Positions 1 through 7,551 of a DNA stretch of 21,938 nt are shown in pieces. Position 1 is the stretch's first letter, and each line of letters starts with the position of its first letter. The stretch is from Lysobacteraceae bacterium. Its GTDB lineage: Bacteria > Pseudomonadota > Gammaproteobacteria > Xanthomonadales > Xanthomonadaceae. The translations under genes were made by a program, and so were the position numbers. The stretch lies in the NCBI GenBank assembly GCA_027483745.1, contig JAIXTZ010000087.1, positions 1-21,938 on the forward strand, in the 5' to 3' direction. The notes under the pieces were generated by a model. That model saw only the letters and a list, made by a program, of their open reading frames with translations. It was not told the origin of the DNA and ran no database searches.

Positions 1-911
1 TCGACGCCGAGGCCGAACGCGAAGCCGGTGTACTTCTCGGGGTCGATGCCGCAGCTGCGCAGCACGTTCGGATGCACCATGCCGCAGCCCAGCACCTCCA
101 GCCAGCGCGTGCTGCCGTCCGGCTGCTGCCACGCGATGTCCACCTCGGCCGAGGGCTCGGTGAACGGGAAATAGCTCGGACGGAAGCGCATCTCGAAATC
201 GCGCTCGAAGAACGCGCGCACCAGCGCCTTCAGCGTGCCTTTCAGCTCGGCGAAGCTGACGTGCTCGCCGACGACGAAGCCCTCGATCTGGTGGAACATC
301 GGGGTGTGCGTCTGGTCGCTGTCGCTGCGGTAGACCTTGCCTGCCGCGATCACGCGCAGCGGCGGCGTCTGGCCCTTCATCGCGCGCACCTGCACCGGCG
401 AGGTGTGCGTGCGCAGCAGGCGGCCGTCGCCGAAGTAGAAGGTGTCGTGCATGGCGCGCGCCGGATGGTGCGGCGGGAAGTTCAGCGCCTCGAAGTTGTG
501 CCAGTCGTCCTCGATCTCGGGGCCGTCGGCAAGGTCGTAGCCGAGGCCGCGCAGGATGCCGGTGAGGCGCTCGATGGTCCGCGACACCGGATGCACCACG
601 CCCATCTCGCCATCGCGCCCCGGCAGGGTCACGTCGATGCGCTCCGAAGCGAGGCGCGCATCGAGCGCCGCCTGTTCGAGCACGGCCTTGCGGGCCGCGA
701 GGGCTTCGCCGATCGCGTCGCGCGCCTTGTTGATGCCTTCGCCGGCGGCCTTGCGCTCGTCCGGCGGCAGGGCGCCGAGCGCCTTCAGCTGCGCCGTGAT
801 GCTGCCCGACTTGCCGAGCAGCCCGACGCGAAGCGCCTCGAGCGCCTCCAGCGTCGTAGCGGAGGCGATGTCGGCCAGCGCGGTGGTGGTGAGGGATTGC
901 ACGTCGCTCAT
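1..911 (-). CDS. pheS: Phenylalanyl-tRNA synthetase alpha subunit, 3' end cut by window edge
   Basis: Catalytic alpha subunit of the cytoplasmic alpha2-beta2 class II synthetase that charges tRNA-Phe. The frame reads from an ATG at 911 to base 1 without a stop and gives about 303 residues. E. coli PheS has 327, so roughly 25 C-terminal residues are missing. The N-terminal part (about 1-85) is the Ala/Leu/Lys-rich helical coiled-coil arm. The catalytic domain shows a [13 protein letters not shown] segment, the [10 protein letters not shown] motif 2 region, [16 protein letters not shown], and a glycine-rich FAFGLGV segment at the edge. No strong ribosome site precedes the ATG. An 8-codon frame from 934 ends in a TGA that overlaps the pheS ATG (ATGA). 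Gene order after rplT matches the usual pheST arrangement, and pheT should follow outside the window. Identification is secure. Confidence 0.97.
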   Translation of the reverse strand, partial: MSDVQSLTTTALADIASATTLEALEALRVGLLGKSGSITAQLKALGALPPDERKAAGEGINKARDAIGEALAARKAVLEQAALDARLASERIDVTLPGRDGEMGVVHPVSRTIERLTGILRGLGYDLADGPEIEDDWHNFEALNFPPHHPARAMHDTFYFGDGRLLRTHTSPVQVRAMKGQTPPLRVIAAGKVYRSDSDQTHTPMFHQIEGFVVGEHVSFAELKGTLKALVRAFFERDFEMRFRPSYFPFTEPSAEVDIAWQQPDGSTRWLEVLGCGMVHPNVLRSCGIDPEKYTGFAFGLGV

Positions 912-965
912 GCGAGGCGGACCTGTCGATTCATGTCGTGGGCCGGATCACGCGTCCGGGCCCGG

Positions 966-998
966 AAAAAACAAAAGGGAAGGACTCGCGCCCTTCCC
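966..998 (-). terminator. Intrinsic terminator or attenuator between rplT and pheS
   Basis: Read on the minus strand, a perfect 7-bp stem (GGGAAGG with CCTTCCC, 992-998 and 977-983) encloses an 8-base loop. It is followed at once by TTTTGTTTTTT (976-966). This is a textbook Rho-independent signal. It lies inside the transcription unit, 54 bases before the pheS start, so it probably sets the ratio of ribosomal-protein to synthetase expression. In E. coli pheST is attenuated through the PheM leader peptide; no Phe-rich leader ORF is visible here. Confidence 0.88.
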
Positions 999-1022
999 TC
1001 GTGTTCGGGTTGCTACATCAAG

Positions 1023-1038
1023 CGGCGCCGAAGCGCCG
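1023..1038 (-). other. UUCG-capped hairpin after the rplT stop
   Basis: On the minus strand this reads CGGCGC-TTCG-GCGCCG: a perfect 6-bp G/C stem closed by a UUCG tetraloop, 18 bases after the rplT stop codon. It has no T-tract, so it is not a terminator by itself. It may stabilise the 3' end of the rplT message or take part in folding of the pheS leader. The function is inferred. Confidence 0.5.
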
Positions 1039-1055
1039 TCGATGCAGTTGCCGAT

Positions 1056-1415
1056 TTACGCCGCGAGAGCGCGCTTGGCCTGCTCCGCCACGGCCGTAAA
1101 GGCGGCCGCGTCGTGGATGGCCAGATCGGCCAGGGCCTTGCGGTCCAGCGTGACGTTGGCCTTCTTGAGGCCGTTCATCAGGCGGGAGTAGCTCAGGCCG
1201 TTCAGGCGGGCCGCCGCATTGATGCGGACGATCCACAGCGAACGGAAATCGCGCTTCTTGCGCTTACGGCCGATGTACGCGTACTGCTGGGCCTTGGTGA
1301 CGGCCTGCTTGGCGACGCGGAACACCTTGCGGCGGGCGTTGTAGTAGCCCTTCGCAGCGGCAATGACTTTCTTGTGACGGCGGCGCGCCGTGACACCACG
1401 CTTGACTCGTGCCAT
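1056..1415 (-). CDS. rplT: 50S ribosomal protein L20
   Basis: Primary 23S rRNA-binding protein needed early in large-subunit assembly. In E. coli it also represses translation of its own rpmI-rplT message. The product is 119 residues, the family length. It begins [16 protein letters not shown] and contains the conserved [17 protein letters not shown] and [14 protein letters not shown] segments; the basic extended N-terminus and globular C-terminus are intact. The start is fixed by a strong Shine-Dalgarno GAGGAGGA that overlaps the rpmI stop (TGAGGAGGA), 8-10 bases before the ATG. Only 13 bases separate the genes, so translation is probably coupled. Confidence 0.99.
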   Translation of the reverse strand: MARVKRGVTARRRHKKVIAAAKGYYNARRKVFRVAKQAVTKAQQYAYIGRKRKKRDFRSLWIVRINAAARLNGLSYSRLMNGLKKANVTLDRKALADLAIHDAAAFTAVAEQAKRALAA

Positions 1416-1428
1416 GGGTCAGTCCTCC

Positions 1429-1626
1429 TCAGAGATACGGCAGCATGCGGTCCAGACGGCCCGCGTCCTCGGCACGAACATGGTTCGTCTGCCGCAGGTT
1501 GCGCTTCCGCTTGGTCGCCTTCTTGGTGAGGATGTGGCTACGGTTGGCGTGGCCGCACTTGTACTTGCCGGAGGCCGTCTTGCGGAAACGCTTGGCGGCA
1601 GCCCGGTTGGTCTTGATCTTGGGCAT
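1429..1626 (-). CDS. rpmI: 50S ribosomal protein L35
   Basis: Small basic component of the large ribosomal subunit. The 65-residue product, [20 protein letters not shown]..., is the full family length and carries the conserved [14 protein letters not shown] core. The ribosome site AAAGGA (1633-1638) stands six bases before the ATG. A 240-base gap separates it from infC. That gap holds a terminator, a promoter-like sequence and further hairpins, so rpmI-rplT can probably be made independently of thrS-infC. Confidence 0.99.
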
Positions 1627-1741
1627 AACGGGTCCTTTCGGAGTGCTTTTACTGGCCGGGCGACGGCGTGAACCGTGCTTTCCTTCCTGCCCGAACCGGC
1701 GGTAACCGGGCCTCGCTCATCGCGATGCTCCGGGGATCCTC

Positions 1742-1756
1742 TCCCGCAATGCGGGA
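1742..1756 (-). other. Short hairpin in the rpmI leader
   Basis: TCCCGC-AAT-GCGGGA is a perfect 6-bp stem with a 3-base loop. It lies 7-22 bases downstream of the promoter-like -10 at 1764-1769, so it would be near the 5' end of an rpmI message. No T-tract follows. It could be part of an L20-responsive operator in the roughly 130-base leader, but I see no sequence match that proves this. Confidence 0.4.
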
Positions 1757-1763
1757 ACCATGA

Positions 1764-1793
1764 ATTATGAAACAGAAACGCCCGCCATGGCAA
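1764..1793 (-). promoter_or_regulatory. Putative sigma70 promoter for rpmI-rplT-pheS
   Basis: On the minus strand TTGCCA (1788-1793; five of six with TTGACA), an 18-base spacer, then CATAAT (1764-1769; five of six with TATAAT). The -35 element lies in the loop of the terminator at 1770-1801, and the terminator's T-tract lies in the spacer. Transcription would start about 130 bases before the rpmI ATG. This is inferred from consensus match only. Confidence 0.5.
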
Positions 1794-1801
1794 GGCGGGC
1801 G
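1770..1801 (-). terminator. Intrinsic terminator between infC and rpmI
   Basis: Minus-strand stem CGCCCGCC/GGCGGGCG (8 bp, 7-base loop; arms 1794-1801 and 1779-1786), followed by TTTCTGTTTC. It begins 66 bases after the infC stop. The T-tract has two C/G interruptions, so partial readthrough is plausible. A further palindrome, GGCCGG-AAT-CCGGCC, sits directly after infC at 1852-1866. Confidence 0.7.
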
Positions 1802-1866
1802 CTCCGGGGTTCAGCAAGCGTCGGGGAACCCAGCAGGGGCCGGAGTCCCTCGGCCGGAATCCGGCC

Positions 1867-2388
1867 TCAGACCTTCTTCTTCGGCGCCAGCATCATCACC
1901 ATCTGGCGGCCTTCGAGGCGCGGACGCGACTCGACGATGATCTCGTCGGCCAGATCGGCTTCGATCTTGGCCGCCATCGCGATGCCGAGCTCCTGGTGGC
2001 TCATCTCGCGACCGCGGAAGCGGATGTTGATCTTGACCTTGTCGCCTTCCTCGAGGAAACGGCGGATGTTGCGCAGCTTGACGTCGTAGTCGCCAACGTC
2101 GGTGGTCGGGCGGAACTTCAGTTCCTTGATCTCGACCTGCTTCTGCTTCTTCTTGGCCGCCGAGGCCTTCTTCTGCATCTCGAAGCGGAACTTGCCGAAG
2201 TCCATGATCCGGCACACCGGCGGATCGACGTTCGGCTGGATCTCGACGAGGTCGAGGCCGGCGTCTTCGGCCATGCGCAGCGCTTCATCGCGCGACAGGA
2301 CACCGACGTTCTCGCCTTCCGCGCCGATCACGCGCACGCGCGGGACGCGGATCTCGAGGTTCTTGCGATTGGGTTTTTCAGTACTGAT
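1867..2388 (-). CDS. infC: Translation initiation factor IF-3, non-canonical ATC start
   Basis: IF-3 binds the 30S subunit, keeps subunits apart and checks the start codon and initiator tRNA. The product is 173 residues (E. coli 180). It has the N-terminal [21 protein letters not shown] region, the VDLVEI-like [23 protein letters not shown] linker entry, and the C-terminal [12 protein letters not shown] and [12 protein letters not shown] signatures. The PNRKN-EIR segment lies upstream of every in-frame ATG or GTG. The only sensible start after the upstream in-frame TGA is ATC at 2388-2386, preceded by GGAGA with a 7-base spacer. E. coli infC uses ATT, which lets IF-3 repress itself; ATC probably does the same here. 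A start at the in-frame GTG at 2337 would remove conserved residues. It lies 33 bases after thrS. Confidence 0.97.
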   Translation of the reverse strand: MSTEKPNRKNLEIRVPRVRVIGAEGENVGVLSRDEALRMAEDAGLDLVEIQPNVDPPVCRIMDFGKFRFEMQKKASAAKKKQKQVEIKELKFRPTTDVGDYDVKLRNIRRFLEEGDKVKINIRFRGREMSHQELGIAMAAKIEADLADEIIVESRPRLEGRQMVMMLAPKKKV

Positions 2389-2400
2389 GGGGCAGTCTCC
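2386..2400 (-). promoter_or_regulatory. Ribosome binding site and rare ATC start of infC
   Basis: GGAGA (2396-2400) is followed by CTGCCCC and the ATC codon (2386-2388). The upstream frame closes at a TGA a few codons earlier and has no ATG, GTG or TTG between. Rare AUU-type starts of infC are the basis of IF-3 autoregulation in E. coli. Confidence 0.8.
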
Positions 2401-2421
2401 AGGGGTGCTTCAACCCGACGC

Positions 2422-4329
2422 TCAGGCGGCGGGACCGTTCTCTGCTGCCAGCTTCGCGGCGAACTCCGCGACCGGCATCGAACCAAGGTCGACGCCTTCG
2501 CGGGTACGCACGGCGATGGTCCCGGTTTCCTTCTCGCGGTCGCCAACGACCAGCAAGTACGGGACCTTCTGCAGCGTGTGCTCGCGGATCTTATAGCCGA
2601 TTTTCTCGTTCCGCAAATCGGATTCGACCCGGAAGCCTTGATTCATAAGGGTTTTCCTGACCTCGGCCACGTAATCGGCCTGGGCGTCGGTGATATTCAT
2701 CGCCACGGCCTGGATCGGGGCCAACCAGGCGGGGAAGGCGCCGGCATGGTTTTCGATCAGGATGCCGATGAAGCGCTCCATCGAGCCGACGATGGCCCGG
2801 TGCAGCATGACCGGGTGGCGCTTGGTGGAGGATTCGTCGACGTACTCGGCGCCGAGGCGCTGCGGCATCATGAAATCGACCTGCATGGTGCCAACCTGCC
2901 AGCCGCGGCCGATCGAATCGCGCATGTGGTACTCGATCTTCGGGCCGTAGAAGGCACCCTCGCCCGGCAGCTCCTCCCATTCGACCCCGGCAGCACGCAG
3001 GGCGGCGCGCAGGGCGTTCTCGGCCTTGTCCCAAGTGGCGTCGTCGCCGAGGCGCGGTTCGGGGCGCAGCGCGATCTTCATCGCGATGTCCTGGAAACCG
3101 AAGTCGGCGTAGACCTTCATGGCCTGCTGGTGGAAGGCGGTGACCTCGGCCTCGATCTGGTCTTCGGTGCAGAAGATGTGCCCGTCGTCCTGGGTGAAGC
3201 CGCGGACGCGCATGATCCCGTGCAGCGCGCCCGAGGGCTCGTTGCGGTGGCAGGCGCCAAACTCGCCGTAGCGGATCGGCAGGTCGCGGTAGCTGTGCAG
3301 GCCCTGGTTGAAGACCTGCACGTGGCCCGGGCAGTTCATCGGCTTCAGCGCATAGGTGCGCTTCTCCGACTCGGTGAAGAACATGTTGTTCTGGTAGTTG
3401 TCCCAGTGGCCGGACTTCTTCCACAGCGAGACGTCGAGCACCTGCGGGCAGCGCACTTCCTGGTAGCCGGAATCGCGATAGACGCGGCGCATGTGCTGCT
3501 CCACGACCTGCCACAGGCGCCAGCCCTTCGGGTGCCAGAACACCAAACCCGGCCCTTCTTCCTGCACGTGGAACAGGCTCTGCGCCTTGCCGATCTTGCG
3601 GTGGTCGCGCTTCTCGGCCTCCTCGAGCTGGGTCAGGTAGGCCTTGAGGTCCTTGTCGTTGAGCCACGCCGTGCCGTAGATGCGGCTCAGCATCTGGTTG
3701 TTCGAATCGCCGCGCCAATAGGCGCCGGCCACCTTCATCAGCTTGAAGGCGCGAAGCTTGCCGGTGTTCGGCACGTGGGGGCCGCGGCAGAGGTCGGTGA
3801 ACTCGCCCTGCGAGTAGAGCGAGAGGTCCTCGGTGGTTGGGATCGACTCGATGATTTCCGCCTTGTAGTGCTCGCCCAAGCCCTTGAAGAAGGCCACGGC
3901 CTCGTCGCGCGACTTCAGCGAGCGCGCGACAGGCAGCTGCTCGGCGACGACTTTCGCCATCTCGGCTTCGATCTTCGGCAGGTCGTCCGGGGTGAAGGCG
4001 CGCTCGTAGGCGAAGTCGTAGTAGAAGCCGTTGTCGATGACCGGGCCGATGGTCACCTGCGCGCCCGGGTACAGGCGCTGCACGGCCTGGGCCAGCAGGT
4101 GGGCGGTGGAATGGCGCAGCACGTCGAGGGCATCGGCGTGCTTCTCGGTGACGATCTCGAGCGAAGCGTCGGCCTGCAGCGGGAAGCTGGCATCGACCAG
4201 CTTGCCGTCGACCTTGCCGGCCAGCGTGGCCTTGGCGAGGCCCGCGCCAATGCTGGCGGCGACGTCGGCAACCGTGGTGCCGGGCTCGTACTGGCGCTGC
4301 GAACCGTCGGGAAGCGTGATGGCGATCAT
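2422..4329 (-). CDS. thrS: Threonyl-tRNA synthetase
   Basis: Class II synthetase that charges tRNA-Thr and edits mischarged Ser-tRNA-Thr. The 635 residues match the family length (E. coli 642). Order: TGS domain (about 1-62); editing domain with HSTAH (His73, His77) and CRGPH (Cys181, His185), the usual four active-site residues; catalytic core with NCPGH (Cys333), motif 2 [22 protein letters not shown] (His384) and [13 protein letters not shown] motif 3 (His510). Cys333, His384 and His510 fit the zinc-binding triad. A C-terminal anticodon-binding domain follows from about 535. The start is the only ATG in a suitable place, and no good Shine-Dalgarno is visible. It is the first protein gene of the cluster. 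A terminator hairpin ends only about 31 bases before the ATG, so transcription must cross it. Confidence 0.98.
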   Translation of the reverse strand: MIAITLPDGSQRQYEPGTTVADVAASIGAGLAKATLAGKVDGKLVDASFPLQADASLEIVTEKHADALDVLRHSTAHLLAQAVQRLYPGAQVTIGPVIDNGFYYDFAYERAFTPDDLPKIEAEMAKVVAEQLPVARSLKSRDEAVAFFKGLGEHYKAEIIESIPTTEDLSLYSQGEFTDLCRGPHVPNTGKLRAFKLMKVAGAYWRGDSNNQMLSRIYGTAWLNDKDLKAYLTQLEEAEKRDHRKIGKAQSLFHVQEEGPGLVFWHPKGWRLWQVVEQHMRRVYRDSGYQEVRCPQVLDVSLWKKSGHWDNYQNNMFFTESEKRTYALKPMNCPGHVQVFNQGLHSYRDLPIRYGEFGACHRNEPSGALHGIMRVRGFTQDDGHIFCTEDQIEAEVTAFHQQAMKVYADFGFQDIAMKIALRPEPRLGDDATWDKAENALRAALRAAGVEWEELPGEGAFYGPKIEYHMRDSIGRGWQVGTMQVDFMMPQRLGAEYVDESSTKRHPVMLHRAIVGSMERFIGILIENHAGAFPAWLAPIQAVAMNITDAQADYVAEVRKTLMNQGFRVESDLRNEKIGYKIREHTLQKVPYLLVVGDREKETGTIAVRTREGVDLGSMPVAEFAAKLAAENGPAA

Positions 4330-4360
4330 GGGCGGCGGGGCTCGGAATTCGGGGAATCGG

Positions 4361-4390
4361 AAAAGAAAAAAGGGCGCACAGGCGCCCTTT
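4361..4390 (-). terminator. Intrinsic terminator in the tRNA-Val/thrS interval (possible thrS attenuator)
   Basis: Minus-strand stem AAAGGGCGC/GCGCCCTTT (9 bp, 4382-4390 with 4369-4377) with a 4-base loop, then TTTCTTTTCC. It is a strong Rho-independent signal 100 bases after the tRNA-Val 3' end. It could simply end the tRNA transcript. However, the 31 bases left before thrS are too short for a promoter plus leader, so it probably also controls entry into thrS. Short frames upstream include MTRNGIHR (4444-4418) and MSTRET (from 4485). Confidence 0.85.
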
Positions 4391-4489
4391 CAAGGATCCA
4401 GAGGGACTGCGCGGGATTCAGCGATGGATTCCGTTGCGCGTCATGGTGATCGTGTTCGTTCGAACTACGTCTCTCTGGTCGACATGTTT

Positions 4490-4564
4490 TGGTGGGCGGT
4501 ACAGGGTTCGAACCTGTGACCCCTACCATGTCAAGGTAGTGCTCTACCGCTGAGCTAACCGCCC
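4490..4564 (-). tRNA. tRNA-Val (anticodon GAC)
   Basis: A complete 75-base cloverleaf on the minus strand with encoded CCA. The acceptor stem GGGCGGT pairs with ACCGCCC, the discriminator is A, the D-arm reads AGCTCAGCGGTAGAGC, and the T-arm holds GGTTCGAACC. The anticodon stem CTACC/GGTAG encloses TTGACAT, giving anticodon GAC for GUC and GUU valine codons. A well-formed promoter precedes it, and thrS follows about 160 bases later. Confidence 0.97.
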
Positions 4565-4597
4565 GAGCAGGAACCCGAGGGCTCCGCCGAGTCGCGC

Positions 4598-4626
4598 ACT
4601 ATACCGGGGCCGAGGGGACCGGGCAA
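4598..4626 (-). promoter_or_regulatory. Putative promoter of tRNA-Val
   Basis: Minus-strand TTGCCC (4621-4626), a spacer of exactly 17 bases, and TATAGT (4598-4603), about 34 bases before the mature tRNA 5' end. A GC-rich discriminator (GCGCG) follows, as in stringently controlled stable-RNA promoters. It lies in the short gap after the uvrB stop. It may also be the only visible promoter able to serve thrS. Confidence 0.7.
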
Positions 4627-4655
4627 GCCCGCACACACCGGGCCGGGATGGAGGC

Positions 4656-6692
4656 TCAGGACCCGATGATCCGCGCCTTCAGCTTGTGGATCTGGTCGCG
4701 CACCTCGGCGGCCTGTTCGAACTCGAGGTCCTGCGCATGCTTGAACATGCGCGATTCGAGCTCCGCGATGCGCTTGGCGGCGACGTCCGGATCGATGTAG
4801 CCCGCGGCCTCCTCGGCCACCGCCATCGCCCCGGGCGCCGCTCCCCTGCCCTTGCCGCGCCCCCGCGCCTTCGGCGCATCGGCCTCGGCCCGGGCGCCTT
4901 CCATGATGTCGCGGATTTCCTTGCGCACCGACTTCGGTTCGATGCCGTTCACCCGGTTGAACTCGGCCTGTTTCTCGCGACGGCGGGCCGTCTCGTCCAT
5001 CGCCGCCCGCATCGAGGGCGTGATCTTGTCGGCGTAGAGGATGGCCTTGCCGCGCAGGTTGCGGGCCGCGCGCCCGATGGTCTGGATCAGGCTGCGCTCC
5101 GCGCGCAGGAACCCTTCCTTGTCGGCGTCGAGGATGGCCACCAGCGACACCTCGGGCATGTCGAGGCCCTCGCGCAGCAAGTTGATGCCGACCAGCACGT
5201 CGAAGGTGCCGAGGCGGAGATCGCGGATGATCTCCACGCGCTCGACGGTCTCCACGTCGGAATGCAGGTAGCGGACCTTGATGCCGTGCTCGCCGAGGTA
5301 GTCGGTGAGGTTTTCCGCCATCTTCTTGGTGAGCGTGGTGATCAGCACGCGGTCGCCCCAGGACACGCGCTCGCGGATCTCGGACAGCACGTCGTCCACC
5401 TGCGTGGCCACGGGACGCACCTCGACCTCCGGATCCAGCAGGCCGGTCGGCCGCACCACTAGCTCGACGATCTCGCCTTCTGACTTCTGCAGCTCGTAGC
5501 TGCCGGGCGTGGCCGAGACGTAGATCGACCGCGGCGAACGACGCTCCCATTCCTCGAAGCGCAGCGGCCGGTTGTCGAGCGCGGACGGCAGGCGGAAGCC
5601 GAAGTTCACGAGGGTTTCCTTGCGCGCGCGGTCGCCTTTGTACATGCCGCCGATCTGCGGGATGGTCACGTGCGATTCGTCGACGACGAGAAGTGCATCA
5701 GGCGGCAGGTAGTCGAAGAGGCAGGGCGGCGGCTCGTCCGGCATGTGTCCGGTCAAGTGTCGGCTGTAGTTCTCGATACCCTTGCAGAAGCCGATCTCCG
5801 CGAGCATTTCGAGGTCGAACTGCGTGCGCTGCTGCAGGCGCTGGGCCTCGACGAGCTTGTTCTGCGCATAGAACCACTGCAGGCGGTCCTGCAGCTCCGG
5901 CTTGATGGTCTCGATCGCGTCGAGGATCGTCCGGCGCGTGGTGACGTAATGCGACTTCGGGTACAGCGTGAAGCGAGGGAGGTCGCGCTGCACGGCGCCG
6001 GTCAGCGGATCGAACAGCGACAGGCGCTCGACCTCGCCATCGAACAGCTCGATGCGCAGGCATTCGTCCTCGACTTCGGCGGGATGCACGTCGATGGTCT
6101 CGCCGCGCACGCGGTAGGTGCCGCGCCGAAGCTCCATGTCGTTGCGCGTGTACTGCATTTCGGTGAGGCGGCGGATCAACTCGCGCTGGTCGATGCGGTC
6201 GCCGCGCACGAGGTGCAGCACCATCCGGAAATACTCGTTCGGGTCGCCCAGTCCGTAGATGGCCGACACCGAAGCGACGATCAGCGCATCGCGGCGCTCC
6301 AGCAGCGCCTTCGTCGCCGAAAGCCGCATCTGCTCGATGTGCTCGTTCACCGCGCTGTCCTTCTCGATGAAAGTGTCGGTGGACGGCACGTAGGCTTCGG
6401 GCTGGTAGTAGTCGTAGTAGCTGACGAAGTACTCGACCGCGTTGTCCGGGAAGAAGGACTTGAACTCGCCGTAAAGCTGCGCGGCCAGCGTCTTGTTCGG
6501 TGCGAGCACCAAGGTCGGCTTCTGGATGCGCTCGACGACGTTCGCGATGGTGTAGGTCTTGCCCGAACCGGTGACGCCCAGCAGAGTCTGCGCGGCGACG
6601 CCCGCCTCGAAGCCCGCCGAAAGGCGTTCGATGGCCTGCGGCTGGTCGCCAGCGGGCCGGTACTCGGAGTGCAACTTGAAGCGCTGGGTCAT
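4656..6692 (-). CDS. uvrB: UvrABC excinuclease subunit B
   Basis: Damage-verifying helicase-like subunit of nucleotide excision repair. It is loaded by UvrA and then recruits UvrC. The 678 residues (E. coli 673) include Walker A GVTGSGKT (39-46), the aromatic beta-hairpin [10 protein letters not shown] (92-101) with the [11 protein letters not shown] region, Walker B VVDESH (336-341), helicase motifs through QTIGRAARN (537-545), and a C-terminal UVR motif (about 639-672). The start [21 protein letters not shown] is chosen because it aligns with the family N-terminus; upstream sequence in the same open frame is not UvrB-like. No strong Shine-Dalgarno is visible. Residues 598-632 form a low-complexity Ala/Gly/Arg/Lys linker. 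Many proteobacterial uvrB genes are SOS-controlled, but I see no LexA box upstream. Confidence 0.98.
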   Translation of the reverse strand: MTQRFKLHSEYRPAGDQPQAIERLSAGFEAGVAAQTLLGVTGSGKTYTIANVVERIQKPTLVLAPNKTLAAQLYGEFKSFFPDNAVEYFVSYYDYYQPEAYVPSTDTFIEKDSAVNEHIEQMRLSATKALLERRDALIVASVSAIYGLGDPNEYFRMVLHLVRGDRIDQRELIRRLTEMQYTRNDMELRRGTYRVRGETIDVHPAEVEDECLRIELFDGEVERLSLFDPLTGAVQRDLPRFTLYPKSHYVTTRRTILDAIETIKPELQDRLQWFYAQNKLVEAQRLQQRTQFDLEMLAEIGFCKGIENYSRHLTGHMPDEPPPCLFDYLPPDALLVVDESHVTIPQIGGMYKGDRARKETLVNFGFRLPSALDNRPLRFEEWERRSPRSIYVSATPGSYELQKSEGEIVELVVRPTGLLDPEVEVRPVATQVDDVLSEIRERVSWGDRVLITTLTKKMAENLTDYLGEHGIKVRYLHSDVETVERVEIIRDLRLGTFDVLVGINLLREGLDMPEVSLVAILDADKEGFLRAERSLIQTIGRAARNLRGKAILYADKITPSMRAAMDETARRREKQAEFNRVNGIEPKSVRKEIRDIMEGARAEADAPKARGRGKGRGAAPGAMAVAEEAAGYIDPDVAAKRIAELESRMFKHAQDLEFEQAAEVRDQIHKLKARIIGS

Positions 6693-6719
6693 CGGCGGAG
6701 GCACTGGGGGCAACACGCC

Positions 6720-6725
6720 AGTATA
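6720..6725 (-). promoter_or_regulatory. Candidate -10 element for uvrB
   Basis: TATACT on the minus strand lies 28 bases before the uvrB ATG and would give a leader of about 20 bases. No recognisable -35 (the position reads GCGGCC) or extended -10 accompanies it, so support is weak. The rest of the 155-base divergent region to fimT holds no other clear motif apart from the fimT ribosome site. Confidence 0.3.
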
Positions 6726-6847
6726 GGTGCCGCGCGCGAGCAGGCCGCGTGGAATTCCTACCCGACACGCCGCGGGCGGATGACAGCCCTGCTGGCTGGG
6801 ACAGGGTGAGCATGATCCCGCCTCCCCATGGACCACAAGGATGTCCC

Positions 6848-7378
6848 ATGCGCACGCAGCAAGGCCTCACCCTCCCCGAACTGCTGATCGGCGTCGCCCT
6901 GCTGGGCGTCCTCGCCGGGCTGGCGATTCCGGCATTCCAAGGCGCGGTGGATGGCGTCCGCGCGAGGACGGTCGCCGATCGCATCCAAGCCGAGCTCAAC
7001 TTCGCGAGGAATGAAGCAGTACTTCGCCGTCGACCCGTCGTGGTCTGCCGGACGCCGGACCTCGTCGACTGCACCTACATCGGCGCGTGGTCCATGGGCA
7101 CCATGACCTTCGAGGACCGCAATGGCGACAGCATCCGGAACCCAGGAGAACCGATCATCCGGGTCATGGCCCCCGCGGACTACGGCGGGATGCATCTCGT
7201 GGATGTAGGTCGCCGGAGCCATGTCCGCTTTCGTCCGGATGGGCGCTCGGGCGGCACCAACATGACGCTGAAGCTCTGCGACCGGGACCTGGACGCGCGC
7301 CGGCTGCTGGTCATCAACGTGGGTGGCAGGGTCCGCTCTGCCCGCGCCACCGCCCAGACGCCGAAATGCGGCGCATAA
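6848..7378 (+). CDS. fimT: FimT-like type IV pilus minor pilin (GspH/FimT family)
   Basis: The only plus-strand gene. The 176-residue prepilin has a six-residue leader MRTQQG, the cleavage site G|LTLPELL with Glu at +5, and a hydrophobic helix (7-30). The C-terminal domain is of GspH type with four cysteines (67, 75, 144, 174). A GRVR sequence at 160-163 fits the GRxR motif of FimT proteins that bind DNA during natural transformation; the FimU paralogue at 15480-16019 lacks it. Leu at +1 and Pro at +4 are less usual than Phe and Ile. The start is set by AAGGA at 6837-6841, six bases upstream. It is divergent from uvrB and separated from the main pilin operon by tRNA-Asn. A general minor pseudopilin of unknown specificity is the alternative. 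Confidence 0.82.
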   Translation: MRTQQGLTLPELLIGVALLGVLAGLAIPAFQGAVDGVRARTVADRIQAELNFARNEAVLRRRPVVVCRTPDLVDCTYIGAWSMGTMTFEDRNGDSIRNPGEPIIRVMAPADYGGMHLVDVGRRSHVRFRPDGRSGGTNMTLKLCDRDLDARRLLVINVGGRVRSARATAQTPKCGA

Positions 7379-7400
7379 AAAAGCCCGCCGAGGCGGGCTT
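7376..7400 (-). terminator. Terminator shared by tRNA-Asn and fimT
   Basis: AAGCCCGC/GCGGGCTT (7381-7400) is an 8-bp stem with a 4-base CGAG loop. On the minus strand it is followed by TTTTTT (7382-7377, overlapping the stem base), which makes it a strong terminator for tRNA-Asn and any pilE readthrough. On the plus strand TTCTCT follows, so it may also stop fimT, whose stop codon overlaps its edge. Confidence 0.85.
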
Positions 7401-7409
7401 CTCTACAGG

Positions 7410-7486
7410 TGGCGCCCGAAGTTGGACTCGAACCAACGACCCCCTGATTAACAGTCAAGTGCTCTAACCGGCTGAGCTATTCGGGC
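7410..7486 (-). tRNA. tRNA-Asn (anticodon GTT)
   Basis: A complete 77-base cloverleaf on the minus strand with encoded CCA. The acceptor GCCCGAA pairs with TTCGGGC, and the discriminator G is normal for tRNA-Asn. D-arm AGCTCAGCCGGTTAGAGC, T-arm GGTTCGAGTCC. The anticodon stem CTTGA/TCAGG encloses CTGTTAA, giving GTT for AAC and AAU codons. It lies between the fimT terminator and pilE, in the same direction as the pilin operon. Confidence 0.97.
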
Positions 7487-7497
7487 AGCGGGCGCGC

Positions 7498-7526
7498 ATT
7501 ATCGATGAGGCTCAGGCCAACGTCAA
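7498..7526 (-). promoter_or_regulatory. Putative promoter of tRNA-Asn
   Basis: Minus-strand TTGACG (7521-7526; five of six with the consensus), a 17-base spacer and GATAAT (7498-7503; five of six), about 12 bases before the tRNA 5' end. A GC-rich discriminator follows. It is the best consensus promoter in the window. Confidence 0.78.
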
Positions 7527-7551
7527 CAGCAGACCCCCGTTGCCCCCCGGC

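Noticed and set aside
999..1055. PheM-like attenuator leader peptide before pheS
   Set aside because: No short frame with Phe codons and a ribosome site exists between rplT and the terminator.
1996..4449. 817-codon plus-strand open frame antisense to infC and thrS
   Set aside because: It mirrors two certain genes, is Leu/Val/Arg/Asp-rich with no recognisable domain, and is the expected by-product of high third-position GC.
6693..6847. LexA (SOS) box upstream of uvrB
   Set aside because: Looked for CTGT-N8-ACAG and TTAG-N6-TACTA type sites on both strands and saw none.
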